64,000 bases of DNA from NCBI RefSeq assembly GCF_000519125.1, contig NZ_JAEX01000002.1, positions 124,001 through 188,000 of the forward strand. The letters run 5' to 3'. The notes beneath the pieces were generated by a model. It was given only the letters and a program-made list of their open reading frames with translations. It was not told where the DNA came from and did no database searches. This DNA is from Desulfocurvus vexinensis DSM 17965. Its GTDB lineage: Bacteria > Desulfobacterota > Desulfovibrionia > Desulfovibrionales > Desulfovibrionaceae. A program made the position numbers and the translations under genes. This document shows, one piece after another, positions 1-7,267 of the stretch (positions within the stretch are counted from its first letter, which is position 1; each line of letters begins with the position of its first letter).

Positions 1-940
1 GGTCGATGTCCAGGTGATACGCGGCCACGCCGCAGTTGACGGCGGCCCAGGTCCACGGCGGCGTCGGGCTCTGGCCCATGGCCATGCAGCTGACGGCCTG
101 GTGGTTGCGGGCCGCGCCCCAGGTGGTCGCGGCGGCGTGCGATCCGGCCAGCGCCGCGAAGGCCACGCCGTCCACCATCTTGAGCGGTCCGCCGCGCGCG
201 TCCAGCTCGGCTTCCAGGGCCGCCATGTTCGCGGCGTCGGTGTACGGGGTGCAGAGGTAGTTCCACCAGCCGTCGCCCAGGGCCGCCAGGGCGTCGGCCA
301 GGTCCGGGTTGGCCGTGCCGCCGCTCATGGCGGTGACGGCCACGCCGACGCCGGAGGGCAGCGTCTCGCCGTAGTAGCCCAGGCGCAGGTCGATGGCGTT
401 GCCCGTCTCGCCCTTCCAGCGGCAGGTCAGGTCCACCTTTTCGGGCACGGCCCCGTTCACGGCGGCGGTCACGGGCAGGTCGGGCTCGGCGGCGATGGCG
501 GCGGCGATCTTGGTGGCGATTGCGGCGGCGGTGTCCCCAGCCGCAATGCCGACGCGCACCCGGACCCCGGCCACATACAGGGCCAGGGTGCCCGAGCCCG
601 TAGCCGGGCCCGTGACCGTCAGCGCCCCGCTGGCCGCCACACCCTCGGCATCGTCGGCCAGGGGCACGGCCCAGGTCTCGGTGTAGGCGTTGGCGCCCTT
701 GAGCCCCGCGAACATGGCCGCCAGCATCGAGCCCCGCCCGAAGAGCTTGACGCCGTGGTCGGCGGACAGCACCTGCACGGGGCTGCCCGGCGTTGCCGCG
801 CCCGTCTCCAGCATCTGCCCGAACACCATGATCTTGCTCATGTAGTTGGGCGTACCCTGTACGGCCATGCTGTTGTCGAACTCGACGTAGCACAGCGGCA
901 CCCGGATGGTGTCCGGGATCTGGTTGAAGCTGATCGTCAT
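1..940 (-). CDS. Mu gpL-like contractile tail sheath protein (C-terminus cut by window edge)
   Basis: The visible 313 residues begin MTISFNQIPDTIRVPLCYVE and match the N-terminal half of Mu-type tail sheath proteins, which polymerise around the tail tube and contract on infection. The ATG at 940 follows the stop of the DUF2635 gene directly, with AGGAGG just upstream inside that gene. The position after gp37 and gp38 is the same as in Mu, which supports the call. The remaining C-terminal part lies to the left of the window. Confidence 0.9.
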   Translation of the reverse strand, partial: MTISFNQIPDTIRVPLCYVEFDNSMAVQGTPNYMSKIMVFGQMLETGAATPGSPVQVLSADHGVKLFGRGSMLAAMFAGLKGANAYTETWAVPLADDAEGVAASGALTVTGPATGSGTLALYVAGVRVRVGIAAGDTAAAIATKIAAAIAAEPDLPVTAAVNGAVPEKVDLTCRWKGETGNAIDLRLGYYGETLPSGVGVAVTAMSGGTANPDLADALAALGDGWWNYLCTPYTDAANMAALEAELDARGGPLKMVDGVAFAALAGSHAAATTWGAARNHQAVSCMAMGQSPTPPWTWAAVNCGVAAYHLDID

Positions 941-1114
941 CTAGGCCTCCTTCTTGGCCTTGGGCCGGGTGGCCCGGGCCACGTCGCCGTCGCGCAGGCG
1001 GCGGCGCCAATAGGTGGTGTCGGGCACGTCGGCCCCGTCCTGGGGCAGGGGCTGCCCCGTCGCGGGGTCCAGCACGGCAAGTCCCGCGCCGGGCTTGAGG
1101 TAGAGCGTCTTCAT
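941..1114 (-). CDS. DUF2635 small phage protein (Mu gp38-like)
   Basis: This 57-residue protein has the family core VLDPATGQPLPQDGADVPDT followed by YWRRRLRDGDV and a basic tail. In Mu-like phages it always sits between gp37 and the sheath gene, as here. Its function is unknown; the invariant position suggests a role in tail assembly. The ATG at 1114 lies three bases after the gp37 stop, so translation is probably coupled. Confidence 0.85.
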   Translation of the reverse strand: MKTLYLKPGAGLAVLDPATGQPLPQDGADVPDTTYWRRRLRDGDVARATRPKAKKEA

Positions 1115-1117
1115 GCG

Positions 1118-1639
1118 TCACTCCTGAGGCAGGGTTATATGGTCCTGGGCCACGGGCGCCCCGTCGGCCTGGGCCTGCTCCGCGAACACCGTGGCCAGCA
1201 CGTCGATCGTGGCGGGGTCGAGAGCCCCGGGCAGCTCGAACCGCTGCCGCCAGCTCACGCCCCACATGGCCACGCCGCGCTGCGCGACCCGGCTGGCGAA
1301 CAGGTTCTGGGCCTGGACCTGGGCCGGGGCGGTCTCGGTGGCCGCCAGGCCCCAATCCTGCCGGTCCAGGCCGCGCAGCGTGGCGGCGACCATGGCCAGG
1401 GCGGCCCGGTCGCGCGTCGCCCCGGCGGAGTCCTTGGCGACCACGAACGCCGCCAGGGTCAACTCCAGGCTGCGGTCCACGAGGCGCACGTCCAGCGCCG
1501 CCACATAGACGGCGGGTGCGGCTTGGCACACCCGCCGCAGTTCCTCCTCGTCGAACCGCCCGCCATGCACCTCGCAGGTGCGCAGGCCGGGCACCTGAGC
1601 CTGCAGGCCGTCGCGCACCGCGTCCAAAATCTGTTGCAT
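1118..1639 (-). CDS. DUF1834 phage protein (Mu gp37-like)
   Basis: The protein is 173 residues, starting MQQILDAVRDGLQAQVPGLR. I chose the ATG at 1639 because it overlaps the stop of the upstream gene as TGATG, the coupling used throughout this operon. The length and position between gpG and gp38 fit the Mu gp37 family, thought to belong to the tail or its connection to the head. No catalytic motif is visible. Confidence 0.82.
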   Translation of the reverse strand: MQQILDAVRDGLQAQVPGLRTCEVHGGRFDEEELRRVCQAAPAVYVAALDVRLVDRSLELTLAAFVVAKDSAGATRDRAALAMVAATLRGLDRQDWGLAATETAPAQVQAQNLFASRVAQRGVAMWGVSWRQRFELPGALDPATIDVLATVFAEQAQADGAPVAQDHITLPQE

Positions 1640-2088
1640 CACCTGGCCTCCATCTGCCCGGCGGCCCACTCGTCCACCAGGCGCCCCAGATCGGCCAGGT
1701 TGTCGGGCGACAGGCCGAGGTAGGGCCGGGCGGGGGTTTGCTTGCCCACCTCCGCCCCGCCGAACTGGTGGATGGCCGCGTAGACCAGGTTGGACCCGAC
1801 CTCCACCGCGTCACCGGCCACCACATACTGGATGGAGTCCAGCAGCCCGCCCTCGGCCTGCAGCAGGCTGTGCCCGCCGTGCCGCGTTGCCGCGTAGCGC
1901 GGCGACCACGCCGCCCAGGGCGTGCCGTCGGGAGCCTGGCGTTCCTCGGCGATGCGTCGCCGGGTCTGCGACTCCACCTCCGCGCCCACAGCGTCCAGCA
2001 GGCCAGGCGTGTCCACGGCGGCCAGCGCCTCGATGCGCTGGGCCAGGGCGCCCAGCTCGCGCAGGTCGACCCGCAGCGCCATACTCAC
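1639..2088 (-). CDS. Phage virion morphogenesis protein (Mu gpG-like tail completion)
   Basis: The product is 149 residues if the GTG at 2088 is used (4-base GTGA overlap with the DUF1320 stop); an ATG at 2082 is an alternative. The core with QTRRRIAEERQAPDGTPWAA, then a Y-R segment and IHQFGG, is typical of the phage virion morphogenesis family. In Mu, gpG is needed to complete the tail or join it to the head. The IHQFGG segment with the following PARPYLGLSP is the most diagnostic part. Confidence 0.88.
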   Translation of the reverse strand: MSMALRVDLRELGALAQRIEALAAVDTPGLLDAVGAEVESQTRRRIAEERQAPDGTPWAAWSPRYAATRHGGHSLLQAEGGLLDSIQYVVAGDAVEVGSNLVYAAIHQFGGAEVGKQTPARPYLGLSPDNLADLGRLVDEWAAGQMEAR

Positions 2089-2501
2089 GGGCGGAACCTC
2101 CCCCGCCCGAAACGGGCGGGCTGGGACAGCATTTCCACCGTCCCGCCCGACACCGTGGGCGTGGGCGCCAGCCCAAGGGACACCTCCCCGGAGCTGATGC
2201 GCCGCAACACGCCCACGGCGTCCTCGTAGCGGGTGCGGATTTCGTCGGTCAGCACGTCCGCGCTGCCCGCCAGGCGGTAGACGGCGATGTCCACCGCCAG
2301 CCTGGTCAGCACCAGGGGCACACCGGGCAGCGGCAGCGCGTGGCGCGCCCCCACATACCCGTCGACCTCCGCGACGGCGTCGGCCAGGGCCCGGTCCAGG
2401 GCGTCCTGGTCGGCCTGCCCGTCGCCGTCGCGGTCGGCGAGGACCAGCAGCCGGTCCTCGCCGTAGCGGTCGACGATGTCCTGCGCGCTGGCGTAGGGCA
2501 C
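2085..2501 (-). CDS. DUF1320 phage protein (Mu gp36-like)
   Basis: The 138-residue product starts at a GTG (2501) that overlaps the TAG of the preceding gp35-like gene. The sequence begins with a YASAQDIVDRYGEDRL segment and continues with a region resembling YVGARHALPLPGVP, both hallmarks of the DUF1320 family. These proteins sit at the head-tail connection in Mu-like phages and are probably neck or connector components. The coupled start and stop codons place it firmly in the late head operon. Confidence 0.88.
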   Translation of the reverse strand: MPYASAQDIVDRYGEDRLLVLADRDGDGQADQDALDRALADAVAEVDGYVGARHALPLPGVPLVLTRLAVDIAVYRLAGSADVLTDEIRTRYEDAVGVLRRISSGEVSLGLAPTPTVSGGTVEMLSQPARFGRGRFRP

Positions 2502-2734
2502 TAGCGGCTCTCCTTCTTGGCCTTGGCGCCCTGGGCCTTGGCGCCGGGCTCGTCTTCGGCCTGCTGCTCGGCAGCGGGATCCTCGACCACCTGGACCACG
2601 AGCAGGGGCTCGGCCTGGAGGGCCGCCAGCTCTGCGGGCGAGAAGCGATCGTCCGGGTACGAGGTGGCCTGCGCCGGGTGGGGCAGGCCCGCCCGGCGGA
2701 AGCCGTCCTTCTTGCTGGTGATGATGATGCTCAT
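2501..2734 (-). CDS. Mu gp35 / HI1506-like small head protein
   Basis: This is a 77-residue protein with a conserved N-terminal block, SKKDGFRRAGLPHPAQATSY, followed by DRFSPAELAALQAEPLL. This is the FluMu gp35/HI1506 family found directly after the major head gene. The C-terminus is a low-complexity Ala/Lys/Glu tail. Its role is unknown; its place among head genes suggests a capsid or neck accessory function. Confidence 0.85.
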   Translation of the reverse strand: MSIIITSKKDGFRRAGLPHPAQATSYPDDRFSPAELAALQAEPLLVVQVVEDPAAEQQAEDEPGAKAQGAKAKKESR

Positions 2735-2743
2735 GGTGCCTCC

Positions 2744-3787
2744 TTACTCGGTCCCGGTGCTGCCGTAGGCCATCTGCCAGAAGGCGTAGCCCCCGGCGGC
2801 CCGGGCCTCGGCGCCGAACTTGTACTCCCCGCGCGTGAACACGTCGTCCGCGCTCATGTCGATCTGCTGCACGAAGACGGGCTTCTTGCGCTCCTGGTAG
2901 ATGAACGGGCGGACCGGCTTGGTGGTGTCGAGCAGGAACCAGGCCGTGTCGCTGGTCAGGTGGGCGCTTTCCACGACCTCGGCGGTGCCCCTGTAGGGGT
3001 TGGGCTTGCCGTCCTCCAGCCGCTCGGTGGTCATCAGCAGGCGCGCGGTGTCTCCCAGCGCCGGAGGCACCAGCAGCACGTTGGGCGTGATGTTCAGCGG
3101 ACGGCCCTCGTCGTCGCGCATCTTGCGCAGCGCCGTGCGGGCGGCGCCGTAGCTGCCCTGGGCGGCGGCCAGGGTGGCCGCAGAGAGCGCCTTTGCGCCC
3201 TTGTTGCTGACCGACGCACCGGCCACCGGATGGTCCGTGTCGAAGAAGTACTGGCCGTCGTAGCACAGAGCGGTGAACCCCTGGTTGACCAGGTCGAACA
3301 CGATCTCGTCGGGCAGTTGCTTGGCCGAAAATCCGGCCATCTGGGCCTGCGGCCCGTAGATGCCCAGGGTGTCGTCCTCGATGTGACTGCGCTTGACCGA
3401 CACCGTCGCCTCGAAGTCGTCGTTGACGATCGAGTAGCGGAATCCCTCCAGCGCCTTGATGACCTTGTCCCCGACCCATTTGCGCATCCGGGGGAAATTG
3501 GACAGCCACGCATAGTCGTTCTGGCTGCCCGTGGAGGTCACCTTCATGGCGATCTTCTCCCACAGGCTCGGCGCGGCATCGAAGGCCTTGTGGAAGGTGG
3601 TCTTGAGGTTGGTGAACACGTCGTTCAGCACCGCGCGGTTGACCAGCAGACCGCCGAAGCCGAGCAGCGGCCAGGCGCCGCCGGGGTCAGCCTGGGACGC
3701 ATGGGCCGTCTGGAAGGACAGGGTCAGGGCCACGGCAAACAGCAGCAGCCAGGCCAGGCAGATGGAAACAGTGCGTTTGATGGGCAT
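2744..3787 (-). CDS. Major head (capsid) subunit, Mu gpT-like, with an N-terminal signal-peptide-like extension
   Basis: The 347-residue protein carries the complete gpT fold region from about residue 48 (LLVNRAVLNDVF) to the end, including the conserved PRMRKWVGDK, DDTLGIYGPQ and CYDGQYFFDTDHPV segments. The ATG at 3787 has an excellent AAAGGAGA ribosome site 7 bases upstream and no in-frame start lies closer to the canonical N-terminus. The first about 31 residues (MPIKR, a 16-residue hydrophobic stretch, then QTAHA-SQ) look exactly like a Sec signal peptide with an AXA cleavage site. That is unexpected for a cytoplasmic capsid protein. The upstream neighbours are the protease/scaffold gene and the decoration gene. 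Confidence 0.92.
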   Translation of the reverse strand: MPIKRTVSICLAWLLLFAVALTLSFQTAHASQADPGGAWPLLGFGGLLVNRAVLNDVFTNLKTTFHKAFDAAPSLWEKIAMKVTSTGSQNDYAWLSNFPRMRKWVGDKVIKALEGFRYSIVNDDFEATVSVKRSHIEDDTLGIYGPQAQMAGFSAKQLPDEIVFDLVNQGFTALCYDGQYFFDTDHPVAGASVSNKGAKALSAATLAAAQGSYGAARTALRKMRDDEGRPLNITPNVLLVPPALGDTARLLMTTERLEDGKPNPYRGTAEVVESAHLTSDTAWFLLDTTKPVRPFIYQERKKPVFVQQIDMSADDVFTRGEYKFGAEARAAGGYAFWQMAYGSTGTE

Positions 3788-3798
3788 GTGTCTCTCCT

Positions 3799-4200
3799 TT
3801 ACTCGACCCAGACGCCCTCGGCGCCGACGCCGAGCACGATCCCGCAGGCCGAACGGGTGTTGGTGCCGTGGGTCTTGGCCACGGTCTGGTCGTCCACGAT
3901 GTAGCAGGGCTTGCCCACGCACGCCTGGTCCACGGCGTCCGTGGCCGAGTTGGCGAACAGGAACGCCTTGCGGCGGCGCACGAGCACGGTCCGCGCGCCG
4001 TCGGCGCCCGCGCTGTTGTCCACCTGCTCCTCGGCCCGGCCCAGGTAGGTCAGGGTCGTGGCGGTGCTGCCGGGTGCGGCGTAGCCGGTGGCAGTGGCCA
4101 CCACCAGGCTGCCAGCGTAGATTTTGACGCCCGCCGCCACGGGCACGGAGATCAGCTCGCCGTCCCGGTAGGGCGTGTTGCGGTCACTGGTGAGCGCCAT
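3799..4200 (-). CDS. Putative head decoration / capsid stabilising protein
   Basis: The 133-residue protein lies between the protease/scaffold gene and the major head gene, where Mu-like phages keep decoration or capsid-cement proteins. It has a beta-rich, Ala/Thr/Val composition with no catalytic motif and begins MALTSDRNTPYRDGELISVP. The start at 4200 has AAGGAGAC six bases upstream. I recognise it by position and general character (DUF2190-like) rather than by a firm motif. Confidence 0.65.
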   Translation of the reverse strand: MALTSDRNTPYRDGELISVPVAAGVKIYAGSLVVATATGYAAPGSTATTLTYLGRAEEQVDNSAGADGARTVLVRRRKAFLFANSATDAVDQACVGKPCYIVDDQTVAKTHGTNTRSACGIVLGVGAEGVWVE

Positions 4201-4209
4201 GTCGTCTCC

Positions 4210-4812
4210 TTACCCGGCGTACTTGGCCAGGTCTTCGGGGGTGTTGCCGAACATCTCGGCGATCTTGGCCTGCTGCGCGTTCAGGGCCTTCGGGTCGGCG
4301 TCCCCGGGCTTGCCGGGCAGCTCAGGATCCTTGATGACCTGCGGCGCCGTGGCCACGAACTTCTTGAACTCCTCCAGGCCGCCCTCCGCCGCGCACATGG
4401 CGCGGTAGTAGCCCTGGCTGGCCGGGGCGATCTTGCCCCCGGCGATGGCCTGGGTCACGGCAGCCTCGATGTCGGCCTCGCGCCGGGCGGCCTCGATCGT
4501 GCGCAGCCGCTCCTCGGCGTTGGCGGCGCGGGTCAGGGCGTGGTCCAGGTCGGTGCGGGGCACATACTTGTCCAGGCCTCCGGGCTGCTGCTGGTTGGCG
4601 GCCTTCGCCAGGGCCTGGGCCTTGGCCACGGCCTGGTCGGCGGTGGACCCGGCGGGCAGGTCCAGGGCGGCGGCCACGCCTGCGGGCACTTCGGGGGTGT
4701 TCTTGGCCTTGTCCAGGGCGGCCTGCACGGCCCCCGCCTGCTGGTTGATCTGCTCCTCGGTGGCGTCTTCGGCCACGCCGAGCAGGGCGCACAATGCTTT
4801 GGTCAACTTCAT
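4210..4812 (-). CDS. Internal-start head scaffold protein (Mu Z-like), same frame as the protease
   Basis: An in-frame ATG at 4812 begins MKLTKALCALLGVAEDATEE and is preceded by GGAGGA about six bases upstream, a stronger ribosome site than most genes here have. It would give a 200-residue acidic, helical protein equal to the C-terminal half of the protease gene. Mu makes its scaffold in this way. That the start is used is inference from the ribosome site and the Mu precedent. Confidence 0.68.
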   Translation of the reverse strand: MKLTKALCALLGVAEDATEEQINQQAGAVQAALDKAKNTPEVPAGVAAALDLPAGSTADQAVAKAQALAKAANQQQPGGLDKYVPRTDLDHALTRAANAEERLRTIEAARREADIEAAVTQAIAGGKIAPASQGYYRAMCAAEGGLEEFKKFVATAPQVIKDPELPGKPGDADPKALNAQQAKIAEMFGNTPEDLAKYAG

Positions 4813-5280
4813 CTCGTCCTCCGGTTCGGCGGCCTGGGCGTTCAGCGCCTTGAGCCGCAGGTTGGGGTGATTCGTCAGCCCCGCCGAGAGCAGCTCGGCG
4901 ACGCGGCTCGGGACTGATCTCGTGTGGTAGAACACGGGCGACAGGTAGCGGTATTCCCGCGTGGCGATCTGATTCGCCGCCCGGGGGGTCCACTCGACCC
5001 GGCCCCACACGGCACCGCCCCGGATATCCAGCCCGGTGATCCAACCCGCAGCAGGGGCCTCCAGGCCTTTCGGCGCGCGGTGTTCGGTCGCGTGTTCCCA
5101 GTCGATCTGTACGGGCAGCCCGCGCCGGTTGTACGCGGCGACGACCCGGGCGGCGTCGTCCGGGCCGAACGCCCAGGCCCGCCCGTCGATGCCACGCACC
5201 TCAGGGCCAGCCGGGATCAGCTCGACCCACTCCGGAGCCTGCCCTGCGGGCATCTCGGTGTTGAAAGCGATACGTCTCAT
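4210..5280 (-). CDS. Head maturation protease with in-frame scaffold (Mu gpI-like)
   Basis: The 356-residue product has an N-terminal protease half (about 1-150), with the VQIDWEHATEH segment and a later TREYRYLSPVF typical of the Mu I protease family. A C-terminal half (about 157-356) is Ala/Gln/Glu-rich and helical, as expected for a scaffold. In Mu, the scaffold Z is translated from an internal start in gene I, and a matching start is visible here at 4812. The protease would trim the scaffold during head assembly. This is the first gene of the second leftward late block; a conserved promoter-like element lies 34-76 bases upstream. Confidence 0.9.
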   Translation of the reverse strand: MRRIAFNTEMPAGQAPEWVELIPAGPEVRGIDGRAWAFGPDDAARVVAAYNRRGLPVQIDWEHATEHRAPKGLEAPAAGWITGLDIRGGAVWGRVEWTPRAANQIATREYRYLSPVFYHTRSVPSRVAELLSAGLTNHPNLRLKALNAQAAEPEDEMKLTKALCALLGVAEDATEEQINQQAGAVQAALDKAKNTPEVPAGVAAALDLPAGSTADQAVAKAQALAKAANQQQPGGLDKYVPRTDLDHALTRAANAEERLRTIEAARREADIEAAVTQAIAGGKIAPASQGYYRAMCAAEGGLEEFKKFVATAPQVIKDPELPGKPGDADPKALNAQQAKIAEMFGNTPEDLAKYAG

Positions 5281-5655
5281 GTCGCCCCTCTAGCGCATCG
5301 CTCGGGGCAGGGTCTTTTAACGGGGGTTAACAGTTGCGGCGGGCGCCGCGTGATACGAGGCAGGGTTCAGGGGCAGGGGGGGGGCGTCCGCTGCGTCAAG
5401 GATGCCCGTTCAAAAACGTTTATAAACGCCCTGTGCCGCCCGTTCGGGCCGGGGCGCGCACCTCGGGCCGCCGCGCTGGGCTGCGACCGCCCAGGGGCGT
5501 TTTTCCGCACCCCGGGGTTTACACGCCCCCCGGGCGGCGTTATGTTTGTTTCGAGACGGTAGCCCCTGAAGACTGGAAAAACGCCGGGCCAGTGGTTGGT
5601 TGCGACCTTCCATGCGGGGGTGCCAGGCATGACCTGGGTGGCGTCCCGCCGGGGG
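5281..5655. other. 375-base non-coding gap between the two late gene blocks
   Basis: No credible gene lies here. It separates gpF (stop at 5656) from the protease gene (start 5280). It holds the promoter-like element at 5314-5356, a perfect 12-base palindrome CGTTTATAAACG at 5417-5428, and GC-rich sequence with short T-runs in minus orientation. The T-runs (around 5575-5585) could end the upstream transcript, but I see no convincing stem. Confidence 0.6.
5314..5356 (-). promoter_or_regulatory. Putative late promoter/activator element A (head-tail block)
   Basis: Reading on the minus strand, GTATCA is followed after about 20 bases by the dyad TTAAC-CCCC-GTTAA and AAG. The same arrangement (GTATCA, 21 bases, then TTAAC-CCGC-GTTA and GAAG) occurs at 13,093-13,136 before the other late block. 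Both copies lie upstream of the first gene of a leftward phage operon. I infer that this is the target of the phage Mor/C-type activator; which half is the polymerase contact is not known. Confidence 0.6.
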
Positions 5656-7041
5656 CTACTTGATCTCCCCTTCCAGCAGCACCATTCCTGGTGCCCTCAG
5701 GTTCGCCGGGGCGACCATGCCCGCGCTGCGAACGGCGTTGGTCACCCCTCCCCGTACCGCGTAGTCCACGCGCACGGCGATGCGCCCCAGTTCGGCGCGC
5801 CCGGGCACCTCCACCACATACAGCAGCGCCGGGCGGCGCCCGGCCCCATCCCATATCACGGCCAGGGGCGCGTCCAGCAGCCGTACCAGATCCAGCACCA
5901 CGCCCTCCGGCACAGCCTTCGCGCCTTTGCGGGCCTCGGCAAACAGGTGCGTAACCTCGCGCTGCTCAATTGTCAGGGCTGCCGACTCCGGCACAACGCC
6001 CAGCGTGGCCAGGCCCTCGCGGACTGCGGAGGACAGTGCGCCCACCGTCCGGCGACCGCCCAGCCCAACACGCTCCCCGGCCTGGATCCGCCCGGCCCAG
6101 TCCCTGTACTCCGCAGCCAGGGTATCCCGTACTTCCCCGGGCAACGCCGTCCACGCGGCGCCTCCCAGTTCCCCGGGCGCAGCGGCGATCTTATCGCCCA
6201 GCAACCGCACGGCGTGCTTCCCGCGCCCAGCGGCCCCCGGGTTGTAATCCCACCCAGGGTCGATGCCCTCGGGCACCTGGTGCGTCTCGCCGGTGCGGAT
6301 GTTTTTCCAGGGTCGGGTGCGCACGGGCGGCGCCTGGCGCTGCACGCGCACGCGGGCCGGAGCCCGGTGCCCCGTGGGCAGTCCCGTCCCGGCGTCAACA
6401 AGCGGCTCGGGCTCCGGCGCCTGCACCCCCGTGCGCCCCAGGCGCTCTGCCTCGGCGCGCGACACCTGGCGCACCCGGCATTTGCAGCCCCAGCCATTGG
6501 GCGGGTAGTGCGTGCCCCACCACGGGTCGTCCACGGGCAGCAGCGTCCCGTGCCAGCCCACATGCTCGGGGCGGTGGGCACGGCTGGGCCCCAGCTCGTA
6601 GAGCAGAAACGGATGCGACGCTTTTGTGCGCTGGATGCGCGCCCACTGCCCGGCGGCGCGCGCCGTGCGCATGTTGGTGCGGTAGATGGTCGCCAGGCGC
6701 CGTGGGCTGCCCAGCTGCACCTCGCGCACCTCGCCGGTGACCGGGTCCACCGCCTCCTTGCGGCCCCACCAGCCCAGCTCCTGCAGGCGCGGGGTGAGCG
6801 TCTTGGCGAACTCCCGCATGGTGCGCCCCTCGGCCTGGGCCCGGGCCGCCTCGGCGCGGATCGCGGTCAGCACGTCCAGCTCCATGGCCTTGGCCACGGT
6901 GAACGACGTGGCGTGCTCCTCGCGCCACACGTCCGTGTGGTCGAATCCGGGCTTGAGCCCCTTGGCCTGGAACCACTCCATGGCCTCCCTGGGCGGCGGC
7001 CCCGGGAAGTTGAAGCCGGGCTTGGGCGTATGGCTAGGCAC
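5656..7041 (-). CDS. Minor head protein / head morphogenesis (Mu gpF-like)
   Basis: The 461-residue protein starts at a GTG (7041) overlapping the upstream stop by 8 bases. Residues about 1-200 contain the Mu F signature: YRTNMRTARAAGQWARIQR, a His-rich stretch (SRAHRPEHVGWHGTLLPVDD), WWGTHYPPNGWGCKCRV, and the Cys pair CKC. The C-terminal about 120 residues (PLAVIWDGAGRRPALLYVVE onward) form a separate compact domain. In many phages this position holds a small nuclease-like or toxin-like domain. The protein is expected to be a minor capsid component that enters the head with the DNA. Confidence 0.88.
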   Translation of the reverse strand: MPSHTPKPGFNFPGPPPREAMEWFQAKGLKPGFDHTDVWREEHATSFTVAKAMELDVLTAIRAEAARAQAEGRTMREFAKTLTPRLQELGWWGRKEAVDPVTGEVREVQLGSPRRLATIYRTNMRTARAAGQWARIQRTKASHPFLLYELGPSRAHRPEHVGWHGTLLPVDDPWWGTHYPPNGWGCKCRVRQVSRAEAERLGRTGVQAPEPEPLVDAGTGLPTGHRAPARVRVQRQAPPVRTRPWKNIRTGETHQVPEGIDPGWDYNPGAAGRGKHAVRLLGDKIAAAPGELGGAAWTALPGEVRDTLAAEYRDWAGRIQAGERVGLGGRRTVGALSSAVREGLATLGVVPESAALTIEQREVTHLFAEARKGAKAVPEGVVLDLVRLLDAPLAVIWDGAGRRPALLYVVEVPGRAELGRIAVRVDYAVRGGVTNAVRSAGMVAPANLRAPGMVLLEGEIK

Positions 7042-7267
7042 GGTCCCGCACCCCGCGAATCACCAGCTCCCGTCCGTCGGCCAGGATGATGATCCCGTCC
7101 ATGCGCCCGTGTCCGCAGCAGCTCATCACTGTGCGGATGTTTGCGGCGGTCAGAGCCGCGACCAGGTCGGCGATGCACAGATCGATGTCGCAACGCCGTC
7201 CGCTGATGGCCATGGGCACCTGGCAGGTGTATTCCCCCGGCTCGCAGCACGCGTCAGGACGCCGCAT
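7034..7267 (-). CDS. Small cysteine-rich phage protein
   Basis: The 77-residue product has clustered cysteines (ACCEPGEYTC, RRCDIDLC and SCCGHGR) and a C-terminal beta-strand pair (GIIILADGRELVIRGV). It overlaps the portal gene stop by 14 bases and the gpF start by 8, so it is translated within the head operon. The Cys/His pattern suggests a metal-binding fold. I know of no assigned function; similar short proteins are common between portal and gpF genes of related phages. Confidence 0.72.
   Translation of the reverse strand: MRRPDACCEPGEYTCQVPMAISGRRCDIDLCIADLVAALTAANIRTVMSCCGHGRMDGIIILADGRELVIRGVRDRA

Noticed and set aside
14-1723. 569-codon plus-strand open frame over the tail genes
   Set aside because: It is Gly/Arg/His-rich with no motif and lies opposite recognisable gpL, gp38 and gp37 genes; such shadows are common at this GC content.
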